Shown in pieces: positions 16,540 through 26,545 of a stretch of DNA of 64,000 bases (the stretch's first letter is position 1; each line of letters opens with the position of its first letter). The notes below the pieces were generated by a model. The model was not told the origin of the DNA. It saw only the letters and a program-made list of their open reading frames with translations, and did not search any database. The position numbers and the translations under genes were made by a program. Source of the DNA: Paraburkholderia sejongensis. Lineage in GTDB: Bacteria > Pseudomonadota > Gammaproteobacteria > Burkholderiales > Burkholderiaceae. The stretch covers positions 62,001 through 126,000 of the forward strand of contig NZ_JAJITD010000001.1 of the NCBI RefSeq assembly GCF_020880815.1, read 5' to 3'.

Positions 16540-19500
16540 GTGATCCACTCCTTCAGACGGTCGGAAAAATTGTCCTCGAACGACGCTACCCGTGACACCC
16601 CCGCTGGCGAGGCCAGCCGCACTCCGAAAGGCACGATCCGCATCCGCGGCGCGCGCCAGCACAACCTGAAAAACGTCGACCTCGACGTGCGCACCGGCGA
16701 AATGACGGTCGTCACCGGGCCGTCCGGGTCCGGCAAATCGAGCCTCGTGTTCGACACGCTGTACGCGGAAGGCCAGCGCCGCTACGTCGAAACCTTCAGC
16801 GCGTACGCGCGCCAGTTCCTCGACCGGATGGACCGGCCGCAGGTGGACCGGGTCGACGGCGTGCCGCCGGCCATCGCGATCGACCAGACCAACCCGGTGC
16901 GCAGTTCGCGCTCCACGGTCGGCACGATGACCGAGCTGAACGACCATCTGAAGCTGCTGTACGCGCGCGCGGCCGAGCTGTTCGACCGCCAGAGCGCGCA
17001 CCCGGTGCGGCACGACACCCCCGAGACGATCTACGCGGAACTGCTGGAGCGCACCGCGCAGGACGAGCCGCGCCTCGTCGTCACGTTCCCGGTCGAGCTG
17101 CCCGAGTCGGCCTCCGAGCAGGAAGTCGAGCAATGGCTGTCGGCGAGCGGCTACACGCGCGTGCAGGCGCAGCGCGAAGTCGAATCGGCGACCGGCAAGC
17201 GCAAGTTGCTCGACGTGGTCGCCGACCGCTTCCGCCTGGGTTCGGTCGACAAGGCCCGCGCGGTCGAAGCGATCGAGGCGTCGCTCAAGCGCGGCGGCGG
17301 GCGCGTCAACATCTACGTGCTGCCGGCCGCGTCGGACGAGCCGCAGGCGCCTGACGCCGAACCGCGCATCTGGCGCTTCTCCACCGGCCTGCACAGCCCC
17401 GACAGCGATCTGCGTTACGCGGACCCACAGCCGGCGCTGTTCTCCTTCAACTCGGCCTACGGCGCCTGCGACGTGTGCCGCGGCTTTGGCCGCGTGATCG
17501 GCGTCGACCTCGGCCTCGTGATTCCGGACGCGCGCAAGACGCTGCGCGAAGGCGCAATCAAGCCGATGCAGACGCCCGCGTGGAAGGAATGTCAGGACGA
17601 CCTGATGCGCTACGCGGCCAAGGCCGACATCCGCCGCGACACGCCGTGGGGACAGCTGAGCGAGCGCGAACGCGACTGGGTGATCAATGGCTCGCCGGAC
17701 TGGAACGGCAAGTGGCAAACGCATTGGTACGGCGTGCGGCGCTTCTTCGAGTATCTGGAATCGAAGGCGTACAAGATGCATATCCGCGTGCTGCTGTCGA
17801 AGTACCGCAGCTACACGCCGTGCGAAACCTGCGGCGGCGCGCGCCTGAAGACCGAATCGCTGCTGTGGCGGCTGGGCAGCAAGGCGAACGCGGACGAAGT
17901 CCTCGCGCCCGCGCAGCGCTTCATGCCGCGCGGCGTGCAATGGCAGCGCGCGCAGCTCGAAGCGCTGCCGGGTCTGACCGTGCACGACCTGATGCTGCTG
18001 CCGATCGAGCGGATCCGCCGCTTCTTCGACGACATCACGCTGCCGAGCGCATTGCTCGACGACGCGCTGAAACTGCTGCTCGCCGAAGTGCGCACGCGCG
18101 TCAAATATCTGTGCGACGTTGGCCTCGGCTATCTGACGCTGGACCGTCAGAGCCGCACGCTGTCGGGCGGCGAAGTGCAGCGGATCAACCTGACCACCGC
18201 GCTCGGCACCTCGCTGACCAAGACGCTGTTCGTGCTCGACGAGCCGAGCATCGGGCTGCATCCGCGCGACCTGAACCGGATCGTCGAAGCAATGCACCGG
18301 CTGCGCGACGCTGGCAATACGCTGGTGGTGGTCGAACACGATCCGTCGGTGATGCTGGCGGCGGACCGGCTGATCGATATGGGCCCCGGTCCGGGCGAGC
18401 GCGGCGGCTCGATCATCTTCGACGGCGCGCCGGGCGCGATTCGCGACTCCGGCACGCTGACCGGCGAGTACCTCGGCGGCCGCCGCCATGTCGCCGATGC
18501 CGCGCACTGGTCGCGTCGCGCGGTCGATGCGGACACGCCGCGCATCGTGCTCGAAGGCGCGACCGAACACAATCTGCGCGACGTGACGGTCGAAATTCCG
18601 TTGCAGCGGCTGGTCTGCGTGACCGGCGTGTCGGGGTCCGGCAAATCCACGTTGCTGCAGGACGTGCTGTATCCGGCGATGGCGCGCCACTTCGGCCTCG
18701 CCACCGAGTCGCCGGGCGCGTACCGCAGCCTGCGCGGCGCGGAGCAGGTGACGGACGTGGTGTTCGTCGACCAGTCGCCGATCGGCAAGACCGCGCGCTC
18801 GAATCCGGCCAGCTACGTCGGCGCGTTCGACGAAATCCGCAAGCTGTTCGCAAAGGCGCCGCTCGCGCAGCAGCGCGGCTATAGCGCCGGCATGTTCAGC
18901 TTCAACTCGGGCGACGGCCGTTGCCCGACCTGCGGCGGCTCGGGCTTCGAACACATCGAAATGCAGTTCCTCAGCGACGTGTACCTGCGCTGCCCGGATT
19001 GCGACGGCCGCCGCTATCGCGCGGAACTGCTCGAAGTGAAGATCGAGCGCGGCACGCCGGCGCGTGGGCTTTCGATTGCCGACGTGCTGGAACTGACCGT
19101 CAGCGAGGCCGCCGCGTACTTCGCGCAGGACGCCGAAGTATTGCGGGTGCTGCAGCCGATCGTCGACGTCGGCCTCGAATATGTGAAGCTCGGCCAGCCG
19201 GTGCCCACACTGTCGGGCGGCGAGGCGCAGCGTCTGAAGCTGGCCGGCTTTCTCGCCGAATCGGCGCAGGCGCGCAGCCCGCGCGGCGCGAAGCAGGCGC
19301 TGCCCAAGCGCCTGTTCATGTTCGACGAACCGACCACGGGCCTGCATTTCGACGACATCGCGAAACTGATGCAGGCGTTCGGCAAACTGCTCGCGAGCGG
19401 TCATTCGCTGATCGTGATCGAACACAATCTCGACGTGATCCGCGCGGCCGACTGGCTGATCGATCTCGGTCCCGAAGGCGGCGACGGCGGCGGTCTCGTG

Positions 19501-22500
19501 CTGTGCGCGGGCACCCCGGACGAGGTCAAAGCCTGCGCCGGCTCGCATACCGGCGAGGCACTGGTCCAGTACGACCGCGCGATGGCGGCGCTGAGCGCCG
19601 CGCGCGACGGCGCCGGCGCGTTCGGCGACGACACCACGCTGCACGGCATCCCGCTGCAAAAGGCGCTCAGCGCGGCGCGCGCGCGGCGCGCGATCGAAGG
19701 CGAGGACGTGGTGCGCATCGTCAATGCGCGCGAGCACAACCTGAAGGCGCTCGACGTCGATATCCCGCACGGCAAGTTCAACGTGATCACCGGCGTATCG
19801 GGCTCCGGCAAATCGACGCTCGCGTTCGACATCCTGTTCCACGAAGGGCAGCGCCGTTACCTCGAATCGCTGAACGCGTACGCGCGCTCGATCGTGCAGC
19901 CGGCCGGCCGTCCCGAAGTCGACGCGGTGTACGGCATTCCGCCGACCGTCGCGATCGAGCAGCGGCTCTCGCGCGGCGGCCGCAAGAGTACCGTCGCGAC
20001 CACCTCGGAGGTGTGGCACTTCCTGCGCCTGCTGTATGTGAAGCTCGGCTTGCAGCATTGCGTGCACGACGGCACGCCGGTCACGTCGCAAAGCGCCGAG
20101 TCGATCGCCGCGCAGTTGCTGCGCGATCACAAGGGCCAGCACGTCGGCTTCCTCGCGCCGCTGGTCGTCAATCGCAAGGGCGTCTATACGGATCTCGCGA
20201 AGTGGGCGAAGGCGCGCGGCAATACCCATCTGCGGGTGGACGGCGAGTTCGTGCCGGTCGATCCGTGGCCGAAGCTCGACCGCTTCCGCGAACACACCAT
20301 TGAGCTGCCGGTCGCCGATCTGGTGATCTCGGCGGATCACGAGGCCGAACTGCGCGCGGCGCTCGAACAGACGCTCGACGCCGGCAAGGGCGTGATGCAT
20401 CTGCTCGCGCCGCTCGACGGCCTGCACGCGGCAATCAACAACGGCCACTCCACCACGCAGCTCGGCGCGGTGAAGGTGCTGTCCACCAAGCGCGCGTGTC
20501 CGGAGTGCGGCACCAGCTATCCGGAACTCGATCCGCGCATGTTCTCGTACAACAGCAAGCACGGCTGGTGCACGAGCTGCGTCGGCACCGGCCTCGCGCT
20601 GACCCGCGAGCAGCGCGCCGCGTACGACGACACGATCGCCGCCGACGACAATCGCGGCCGCGAACAAAGCCTGCCGTCGGAAGAGCAGGAACCGGAAGGG
20701 CTGGTCGACGAGCCGTGCGGCGATTGCGGCGGCACGCGGCTGAATCCGGTCGCGCGCGCGGTCACGTTCGACACCCAGGCGATCACCGACGTCGCGCAAT
20801 GGACCGTGTCCGACACCCGCGCGTGGATCGACACGCTGGAGATGACCGGCCGCGACGCCGAAATCGCCCGCGACGTGGTCAGCGAAATCGGCAGCCGGCT
20901 GCAATTTCTCGAAGAAGTCGGGCTCGGCTATCTGAGCCTCGATCGCGCGGCGCCGAGTCTGTCGGGCGGCGAGGCGCAGCGCATCCGGCTGGCCGCGCAA
21001 CTCGGTAGCAATCTTCAAGGCGTGTGCTACATGCTCGACGAGCCGACCATCGGCCTGCATCCGCGCGACAACCAGATCCTGCTGAACGCGCTGCGCAAGC
21101 TCGGCGACAAGGGCAACACGCTGGTCGTCGTCGAACACGACGAGGACACGATCCGGCGCGCCGATCACATCATCGATATCGGCCCGGGCGCCGGCAAGCG
21201 CGGCGGCTCGCTGATCGCGCAGGGCAGCGTCGCGGACCTGTCCGCGCAGCCCGACTCGCTGACCGGACGCTTCCTCGCACAGCCGATCGTGCATCCGCTG
21301 CAAGCGCGTCGCGAGGTCGTGCCGGCCGGCAAGCGTACTGCCGCGGTGCCGGAGAACTGGCTGACCGTGCACGGCGGCAAGCTGCACAACCTGCGCGACG
21401 TGACGGTCGGCATTCCGCTCGGGCGACTGGTCGCGGTCACCGGCGTCAGCGGTTCGGGCAAGTCGACGCTCGCGCGCGACGTGCTGATGACGAACCTGCT
21501 CGACGCGGTCGGCCGCTCGGTGCTGTCGTCGCCGGCCACCCGCCGTGCGCGCGCGGCGGCTGAAGAAAAGCCGGCCGCCAACCGGCGCTCGAGCGTGCTC
21601 GCGCGCAGCGCGCCGCGCGCGCCGTTGAACGTCACCCACAACTGGCAAGGCTGTGAGTCGATCAGCGGGTGGGAGAGCATCGACCGCGTGCTCGAAGTCG
21701 ATCAGACGCCGATCGGCAAGACGCCGCGCTCGTGTCCGGCCACCTACATCGGCGTGTGGGATGCGATCCGCAAGCTGTTCGCGGGCACGCTGGAAGCCCG
21801 CGCGCGCGGCTATACCGCGTCGCGCTTCTCGTTCAATACCGGCGAGGGCCGCTGCCCGGCCTGCGAGGGCCAGGGCGTGCGCACGATTGGCATGAGCTTC
21901 CTGCCCGACGTGAAGGTGCCGTGCGACGTCTGCCACGGCCAGCGCTTCAATCCGGAGACGCTCGCGGTCACGTGGCGCGGCAAGAACATCGGCGACGTGC
22001 TGACGATGGAAATTGACGAAGCGGTCGAGTTCTTCGCGTCGATCACCAACATCGGTCATCCGCTGCAACTGATGAAGGACGTCGGGCTCGGTTATTTGAC
22101 GCTCGGCCAGCCGTCGCCGACGCTGTCGGGCGGCGAGGCGCAGCGGATCAAGCTGGTCACCGAATTGAGCAAGGTGCGCGACGACATTACGCGGCGCGGC
22201 CAGAAACCGCCGCACACGCTGTACGTGCTCGACGAGCCGACGGTCGGCCTGCATATGGCCGACGTCGCGAAGCTGATCCGCGTGCTGCATCGGTTGGCCG
22301 ACGGCGGTCACAGCGTGATCGTGATCGAGCACGATCTCGACGTGATTGCCGAGGCGGACTGGGTGATCGATCTCGGACCGGAAGGCGGCGTGGGCGGCGG
22401 CACGATCGTCGCGGCGACCGATCCCGATAGCCTGTCGCGGGTCGCCGCGAGCCACACCGGCGCGGCTTTGCGGCCGGTGCTCGCGCGTACGGCCACCGTT

Positions 22501-22533
22501 GAGTCGCTGGCCGGGGAAGGGACCAACGGTTGA
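16540..22533 (+). CDS. uvrA: Double-length UvrA (tandem UvrA-UvrA, four ATPase modules)
   Basis: A 1997-residue protein, about twice the usual 940-residue UvrA. It contains four P-loops (residues about 60, 695, 1084 and 1633; GPSGSGKSS and three GVSGSGKST) and four signature/Walker B sets (about 541, 890, 1473, 1861: LSGGEVQRI or LSGGEAQR plus [44 protein letters not shown]). Cys-x-x-Cys zinc modules are present in both halves ([17 protein letters not shown]...[26 protein letters not shown]...CDVCHGQRF). UvrA normally dimerises to scan DNA for bulky lesions and load UvrB; this fusion may act as a covalent dimer. The start is GTG 16540; TTG 16570 behind CGGAAAAA is an alternative. A LexA box implies SOS control. 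A standard uvrA presumably exists elsewhere in the genome (inference). Confidence 0.9.
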   Translation: MIHSFRRSEKLSSNDATRDTPAGEASRTPKGTIRIRGARQHNLKNVDLDVRTGEMTVVTGPSGSGKSSLVFDTLYAEGQRRYVETFSAYARQFLDRMDRPQVDRVDGVPPAIAIDQTNPVRSSRSTVGTMTELNDHLKLLYARAAELFDRQSAHPVRHDTPETIYAELLERTAQDEPRLVVTFPVELPESASEQEVEQWLSASGYTRVQAQREVESATGKRKLLDVVADRFRLGSVDKARAVEAIEASLKRGGGRVNIYVLPAASDEPQAPDAEPRIWRFSTGLHSPDSDLRYADPQPALFSFNSAYGACDVCRGFGRVIGVDLGLVIPDARKTLREGAIKPMQTPAWKECQDDLMRYAAKADIRRDTPWGQLSERERDWVINGSPDWNGKWQTHWYGVRRFFEYLESKAYKMHIRVLLSKYRSYTPCETCGGARLKTESLLWRLGSKANADEVLAPAQRFMPRGVQWQRAQLEALPGLTVHDLMLLPIERIRRFFDDITLPSALLDDALKLLLAEVRTRVKYLCDVGLGYLTLDRQSRTLSGGEVQRINLTTALGTSLTKTLFVLDEPSIGLHPRDLNRIVEAMHRLRDAGNTLVVVEHDPSVMLAADRLIDMGPGPGERGGSIIFDGAPGAIRDSGTLTGEYLGGRRHVADAAHWSRRAVDADTPRIVLEGATEHNLRDVTVEIPLQRLVCVTGVSGSGKSTLLQDVLYPAMARHFGLATESPGAYRSLRGAEQVTDVVFVDQSPIGKTARSNPASYVGAFDEIRKLFAKAPLAQQRGYSAGMFSFNSGDGRCPTCGGSGFEHIEMQFLSDVYLRCPDCDGRRYRAELLEVKIERGTPARGLSIADVLELTVSEAAAYFAQDAEVLRVLQPIVDVGLEYVKLGQPVPTLSGGEAQRLKLAGFLAESAQARSPRGAKQALPKRLFMFDEPTTGLHFDDIAKLMQAFGKLLASGHSLIVIEHNLDVIRAADWLIDLGPEGGDGGGLVLCAGTPDEVKACAGSHTGEALVQYDRAMAALSAARDGAGAFGDDTTLHGIPLQKALSAARARRAIEGEDVVRIVNAREHNLKALDVDIPHGKFNVITGVSGSGKSTLAFDILFHEGQRRYLESLNAYARSIVQPAGRPEVDAVYGIPPTVAIEQRLSRGGRKSTVATTSEVWHFLRLLYVKLGLQHCVHDGTPVTSQSAESIAAQLLRDHKGQHVGFLAPLVVNRKGVYTDLAKWAKARGNTHLRVDGEFVPVDPWPKLDRFREHTIELPVADLVISADHEAELRAALEQTLDAGKGVMHLLAPLDGLHAAINNGHSTTQLGAVKVLSTKRACPECGTSYPELDPRMFSYNSKHGWCTSCVGTGLALTREQRAAYDDTIAADDNRGREQSLPSEEQEPEGLVDEPCGDCGGTRLNPVARAVTFDTQAITDVAQWTVSDTRAWIDTLEMTGRDAEIARDVVSEIGSRLQFLEEVGLGYLSLDRAAPSLSGGEAQRIRLAAQLGSNLQGVCYMLDEPTIGLHPRDNQILLNALRKLGDKGNTLVVVEHDEDTIRRADHIIDIGPGAGKRGGSLIAQGSVADLSAQPDSLTGRFLAQPIVHPLQARREVVPAGKRTAAVPENWLTVHGGKLHNLRDVTVGIPLGRLVAVTGVSGSGKSTLARDVLMTNLLDAVGRSVLSSPATRRARAAAEEKPAANRRSSVLARSAPRAPLNVTHNWQGCESISGWESIDRVLEVDQTPIGKTPRSCPATYIGVWDAIRKLFAGTLEARARGYTASRFSFNTGEGRCPACEGQGVRTIGMSFLPDVKVPCDVCHGQRFNPETLAVTWRGKNIGDVLTMEIDEAVEFFASITNIGHPLQLMKDVGLGYLTLGQPSPTLSGGEAQRIKLVTELSKVRDDITRRGQKPPHTLYVLDEPTVGLHMADVAKLIRVLHRLADGGHSVIVIEHDLDVIAEADWVIDLGPEGGVGGGTIVAATDPDSLSRVAASHTGAALRPVLARTATVESLAGEGTNG

Positions 22534-22576
22534 GTTGAGTCGCCGGGGGCCGCCGCGGCCTCCCTGGCCGTTCTAT

Positions 22577-22617
22577 CGGGCCGTTGTTGCAACCGCGTCG
22601 GTTGCAACAACGGCCCG
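22577..22617 (+). terminator. Perfect 18-bp hairpin after the uvrA-like gene
   Basis: An exact 18-bp inverted repeat (arms 22577-22594 and 22600-22617) with a 5-base GCGTC loop lies 43 bases after the uvrA-like stop. The inner arm is GTTGTTGCAACC. No T-run follows, so it is either an unusual terminator, an mRNA 3' stabiliser or a protein-binding palindrome. Confidence 0.6.
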
Positions 22618-23285
22618 ACATTTCGCGTCACTGGAGCGCCAGATTGCTGCACTGCGTTCGGTCTTGCCGCGGGCAAAACGAACTCCGCGCGCCGCGTATT
22701 TTTAAATCATACGAAAAGCCCATCGATGTTTCAGAAATGAAACCTTTTTTGTCATTCGCTAAATCAGCATTTTGATATTAATTGGTGCCTTTTGTTAATC
22801 AGGTCAAAATGACCGGATCATGAAGCCGATAAATTCCCGCTTTGCGAATAAAGGGCGGAATGACTTGCATTATTTGCAATTTTCCGCTTTTCACGTTTGA
22901 AACATTTTTGAAGCCCGATCAAAAGCAGCAGCGGATCGGCGAATCACGCGGGCTTCGCATTATCGGCAAGTCGCATGACGCCGGCGAGCCAGCGCTGAAT
23001 CAACGCGCCGATGTGCGCTCGGCGCAACCCGGGCGGGGCCTGCGCGGGTTGTGTGGCGGACCGACGCGCATGCTGATATCGAACGCTCAATTGCGGGTTT
23101 TCGTCAGACATTGTCCTTTCATTAATTGTGCGTTTTGAATTTACTAAAGCGGGCGCATCCGCTAACATCACGCTTAATCCTTTAAGTGGCGCTCGCCACG
23201 GCTTCTGTTGATTAATTCATTCTCTCGTTCCGCCTGGCTATAGGGCCATCGGGCTCCGCAACGTATGTACGTTTGGGGAAAGATC
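22618..23285. other. A/T-rich intergenic region upstream of the GlxA-type regulator
   Basis: About 670 bases with a clearly lower GC stretch (about 22700-22920). It should contain the promoter of the regulator at 23286. The only coding candidate is the 55-codon minus-strand frame listed separately at 22944-23111. No known riboswitch or RNA fold is recognised. Confidence 0.5.
22944..23111 (-). CDS. Possible small protein, 55 residues, unknown
   Basis: A short frame beginning MSDENPQLSVRYQ. Its support is a strong ribosome binding site (GAAAGGACA directly before ATG at 23111) and an A/T-rich upstream region that could hold a promoter divergent from the GlxA-type regulator. The product is basic, without signal peptide or membrane helix, and matches no family I know. 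Chance occurrence in an intergenic region remains a real alternative. Confidence 0.4.
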   Translation of the reverse strand: MSDENPQLSVRYQHARRSATQPAQAPPGLRRAHIGALIQRWLAGVMRLADNAKPA

Positions 23286-24284
23286 ATGCCGCAAATGCAC
23301 CTTGATTCAGCGAGAATTACGTGGCTTCATTCGCCGGCCCCCACTGTCCGTGCTGCGGCGCGGCGAATCGGCATTGTGCTGTTCGACGGCTTCTGGCTGC
23401 TGGGGCCGGGCACCGTGGTCGAGATGTTCCAGAGCGCCAATGAACTCGCGGGCACCCGCGCCGGCGAGGATCCTCCTTACGAAGTGCAGTTTCTGTCGAT
23501 GGACGGCGGCAATGTCGCGAGTTCGTCGTCGGCGCGCATCTGGACCGAACGGATCGATCCGCGCTTCGGCGCCGGCTTCGACGTGCTGTTCATCGCCGGC
23601 GGCTATGGCGCGCGTGCGGCCGCGCGCGACGAACGTCTGCTCGGCTGGTTGCGCGCGGTGCAGGCGCGCACCCGCGCGATCGAGGCGATCGGCGAGGGCC
23701 GCAGCGTACTGGAGGCGGCCGGCCCGAGCGAGCATGACGGCATGCTGACGCGCTACCCGGTCGGCGCCGCCGCTACCCCGGAGGGCGCATTCGGCGCGGC
23801 CGCCGATCGCAACGACTGCGCGCGCAGCGCGCTGATGTTCATCAAGCGCGATCTGGGCGCGGAACTCGCGCGCAGCGTCGCCGATCGCGTGATGCCCGGG
23901 ATGGCGGCGACGTGGGTGCCGTTGCCGGCCGAGGGCGGCACGCTCAGTGTCGCCGAGAAGATCCGCGCGGCCGCGCGCTGGATGGAGGCGAACTGCGACC
24001 GGCCGGTGTCGGTCGCCGACGCCGCGCAGGTCGCGGCGATGAGCGAGCGCAATTTCCTGCGCCGCTTCAAGCACGAGATGCAGGTCACGCCGTCGGACTA
24101 CCTGTTGCAGGTGCGGCTACGCATCGCGTGTAACTTTCTCACCGAGACCGAATTGCCGGTCGACAAGATCGCCCGTCGCAGCGGTACCGGCAATGGCGAT
24201 CGTCTTGCCAAAATCTTCCGCAAGCGCATGGCCCTGTCGCCAACCGAATATCGTGCCCGCAGCCGGGCGGCCAGCGAGGCGTAG
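23286..24284 (+). CDS. GlxA-type AraC-family regulator (DJ-1/PfpI-like plus AraC HTH)
   Basis: A 332-residue protein; ATG 23286 follows GGGGAAAG and is preferred over ATG 23265. The N-terminal about 200 residues have the DJ-1/PfpI-like amidotransferase fold layout (RRIGIVLFDGFWLLGPGTVV, VLFIAGGYGAR), but the nucleophile-elbow Cys region of active enzymes is replaced by AIGEGRSVLEAAG, so a ligand-sensing role is likely. The C-terminal about 100 residues hold two HTH units (VADAAQVAAMSERNFLRRFK and IARRSGTGNGDRLAKIFRKR). Such regulators control catabolic, surface and exopolysaccharide genes. The next gene is an orphan dTDP-sugar epimerase 150 bases downstream, but a link is only positional. Confidence 0.88.
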   Translation: MPQMHLDSARITWLHSPAPTVRAAARRIGIVLFDGFWLLGPGTVVEMFQSANELAGTRAGEDPPYEVQFLSMDGGNVASSSSARIWTERIDPRFGAGFDVLFIAGGYGARAAARDERLLGWLRAVQARTRAIEAIGEGRSVLEAAGPSEHDGMLTRYPVGAAATPEGAFGAAADRNDCARSALMFIKRDLGAELARSVADRVMPGMAATWVPLPAEGGTLSVAEKIRAAARWMEANCDRPVSVADAAQVAAMSERNFLRRFKHEMQVTPSDYLLQVRLRIACNFLTETELPVDKIARRSGTGNGDRLAKIFRKRMALSPTEYRARSRAASEA

Positions 24285-24431
24285 CATGAGCGCATAGCGT
24301 CATGCGAACGGGCGCTTGCCCGTACGCTCCGGTTTTCAGATGCGGTCGCATTCGCGCCGGTATGCGCTTCGTTTCGAAGCGCGGCGCGTTAGCGGCCGTC
24401 ACGCTGGCCAGCCTTTTTGCGAGTACAGGCG

Positions 24432-24983
24432 ATGGGCAACAGGGTCATTGCGACGGCATTGCCGGAGGTCAAGCTCGTCGAGCCGGAAGTGTTCGCCGAC
24501 GAATACGGCTTCTGCTACGAGAGCTTTAGCGCGGACGAATTCGCCGACGAGGTCGCGGCGGGATTCAATTTCGTCCAGGATCGACATCAACGCGCGGTGC
24601 GCGGCGTGCTGCGCGGTCTGCATTACCAGGTGCAACGTCCGCAGGGGCGGCTGCTGCGCGTGGTGCGCGGCGAGGTGTTCGACGTCGCGGTCGACGTGCG
24701 CCTGCATTCGCCGCACTTCGGCAAGTGGTGCGGCGAGTTGCTGAGCGACGCGAACCAGCGGCAGATCTGGGTGCCGCCCGGTTTCGCGCATGGCTTCGTG
24801 GTGCTGTCGGAGGTCGCGGAGGTGGTCTGGAAAACCACCGAGTACTGGTTTCCCGAACTCGAGCGCTGCCTGCTGTGGTCCGATCCCGACATCGGCATCG
24901 AGTGGCCGATCGACTACGAGCCGATTCTCGGCAGCAAGGATGCGGGAGGGCGGCGGCTGTACGAGGCGGAGAACATTCCGTGA
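24432..24983 (+). CDS. rfbC: dTDP-4-dehydrorhamnose 3,5-epimerase (RmlC), orphan
   Basis: A 183-residue cupin enzyme matching the family length. ATG 24432 is chosen over an upstream TTG. Family residues: FNFVQDRHQRAVRGVLRGLH (active-site Arg and His), PQGRLLRVVRGEVFDVAVDV, SDANQRQIWVPPGFAHGF and the KTTEYWFPELERCLLW-DPDIGIEWP end, with the catalytic-region Tyr of TTxY kept. It converts dTDP-4-keto-6-deoxyglucose to dTDP-4-keto-rhamnose for O-antigen or exopolysaccharide. The other dTDP-rhamnose genes (rfbA, B, D) are absent from the window, so this is either a second copy or acts with remote genes. Confidence 0.9.
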   Translation: MGNRVIATALPEVKLVEPEVFADEYGFCYESFSADEFADEVAAGFNFVQDRHQRAVRGVLRGLHYQVQRPQGRLLRVVRGEVFDVAVDVRLHSPHFGKWCGELLSDANQRQIWVPPGFAHGFVVLSEVAEVVWKTTEYWFPELERCLLWSDPDIGIEWPIDYEPILGSKDAGGRRLYEAENIP

Positions 24984-25145
24984 CTGTGCCGGCCGCGATG
25001 ATCTGGATCACGAAGCATCGCCGCCGCGAGAGCAGCCAAAACGAGAGCCGTCAAAACGATGCCGCCGATCACCTATGCGTCCTCGTCGGAAACCGGGAAG
25101 GCGCATACGTGAGCGGCGGCATGGACATACAGGAAGGCTAGCGGG

Positions 25146-25183
25146 GCGGCAACAATTGCAAGACGGCGCGGCAACTATTGCAA
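25146..25183 (+). repeat. Two-copy 16-bp direct repeat, 22-bp period
   Basis: GCGGCAACAATTGCAA (25146-25161) and GCGGCAACTATTGCAA (25168-25183) differ at one base and are spaced by two helical turns, in the gap between rfbC and the convergent DUF1328 gene. Such spacing fits cooperative protein binding, but no regulator is known. Confidence 0.5.
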
Positions 25184-25223
25184 CAGCTCGGGCCTGGGAC
25201 TACGAAAACGCTGTCTGCAACCG

Positions 25224-25385
25224 TCAGCGTCGAATCACGCCCATCAGCAAGGTGACGAGGAAGATCACGAGGAAGATGAAGAACAGAATCTTGGCGATTT
25301 CGGTCGCGCCCGCGGCGATGCCGCCAAAGCCGAACACCGCGGCGATGATGGCGATGATGAAGAAAATCACAGCGTATCGAAGCAT
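25224..25385 (-). CDS. DUF1328 (YtjA-like) small membrane protein
   Basis: A 53-residue, almost wholly hydrophobic protein with GGAGG shortly before ATG 25385. It contains the family pattern [20 protein letters not shown], then [20 protein letters not shown], ending in MGVIRR: two short membrane helices around a small Gly-rich turn. DUF1328/YtjA proteins are widespread in proteobacteria, often stress- or envelope-related, without a defined function. The longer frame upstream of this start is not protein-like. Confidence 0.9.
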   Translation of the reverse strand: MLRYAVIFFIIAIIAAVFGFGGIAAGATEIAKILFFIFLVIFLVTLLMGVIRR

Positions 25386-25656
25386 GGTGCCTCCACCGAT
25401 GGATTGTTGAAATGACGTTGGAACGGCGACCCGTTGCCGACGTCGAGCGTCGTCGCGGGGTGAGATGCCGGCGTAACGGGGATTCAGCAATAGCTGTGCC
25501 CACGGGCAGCGCGCTCGCCGCCGCGCCGCGTGATCGCAATCTTCGGGTGAAACGCGCGTGCCTATCGATGCGGTTCCTGCATATCGATGCACGCACAACC
25601 ATCGCGCAAAATTCGTACGGATACCGTAACAGTGCCCGCTGGTCAGCTTGCAGCCG

Positions 25657-26106
25657 TCAGCCGCGCAGCCAGTGATACGCGAGCGGCGCAGCCAGCACGC
25701 CCCACGTCAACGCACAGATCAGCAGCGCCAGCGTGACCGCCGCGCTGCCGCAGTCTTTCGCGCGCTTCGACAGATCGTGCCGTTCGAGTGAAATCCGGTC
25801 GACGGTGGCCTCGAGCGCCGAATTGAGCAATTCCACCAGCAGCACCAGCAGCACCGACGCGATCAGCAACACGCGCGCGATCGGGTCCACCGGCATCCAC
25901 AGCGCGAGCGGCACGAGCAGCGCGGCGAGCGCCGCTTCCTGACGAAACGCGCTTTCCGCGCGCAATGTCGCGATGAAGCCATCCCACGAATGACGCAGCG
26001 CGAATACTGCGCGCAGCGGACCACTGCGTTTCGCGGGCGCGGCGACGTTAGTCACAGAGTCGGGCGGCGCGGCCGAAGACACGGAAGAAGCGGGCTTTTT
26101 GCACAT
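25657..26106 (-). CDS. dgkA: Diacylglycerol kinase (DgkA)
   Basis: A 149-residue inner-membrane lipid kinase; E. coli DgkA has 122 residues, so there is an N-terminal extension of about 35. The conserved parts are present: [19 protein letters not shown] (surface helix and first catalytic Glu), three membrane helices, [15 protein letters not shown] (catalytic Glu and metal/ATP site) and [12 protein letters not shown]. It phosphorylates diacylglycerol released by membrane-derived oligosaccharide or phosphoethanolamine transfer. That is notable beside a bcs operon containing BcsG, which would release diacylglycerol if it uses phosphatidylethanolamine as donor; the functional link is inference. 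Start at ATG 26106. Confidence 0.92.
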   Translation of the reverse strand: MCKKPASSVSSAAPPDSVTNVAAPAKRSGPLRAVFALRHSWDGFIATLRAESAFRQEAALAALLVPLALWMPVDPIARVLLIASVLLVLLVELLNSALEATVDRISLERHDLSKRAKDCGSAAVTLALLICALTWGVLAAPLAYHWLRG

Positions 26107-26545
26107 GATCGGACGCTGGGTAAAAGACCAGTAAAGCCGGAAGTCGGCAATTTTTGCGGCATTTGACGCGAACAGGAGCCCAAAGTGTTGCAAATTACCG
26201 TTCAAGTAGCAAATCAAGCAGCGAATCGTGATATCGTGGCGCCCGCCGACGAGCCGTCCCACCAGACGCGAGACAAGCCCCGTGGCTTGGCCCGCCGGCT
26301 TCGGAAAGATGACTGAGCGCATCACCGGTTGATCTGCTGCCCGGTATCGTCCTCGCGCCGGCGTCGCCCGCCGGCCGTCCCCCACTCAAGTTTTCGCCGG
26401 ATTCTCCGTAATACGAGAAGGCGAGTGTTCATCACACCTGCGGCCCCCGTTTTCCACTTCGCGCGCTTGCGCGGCAGACCGGCTACGCATCGCACCCGAG
26501 CGGATCGGGACGCGCACGGTCGAGCTTCAACAAGCTGAGCTGTTC
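26107..26545. other. Divergent region between dgkA and the bcs operon
   Basis: About 440 bases that must hold the promoters of dgkA and of bcsB. The dgkA-proximal third is A/T-richer. A short dyad TTCTC-N8-GAGAA lies at 26402-26419. No known riboswitch or clear sigma70 promoter could be assigned with confidence. Confidence 0.5.

Noticed and set aside
16468..22455. A 1995-codon open frame on the strand opposite the uvrA-like gene
   Set aside because: It is a mirror of the real gene, caused by strong G/C third-position bias; its translation is Arg/Ala/His/Gln-rich without any domain, while the plus strand has full UvrA motifs.
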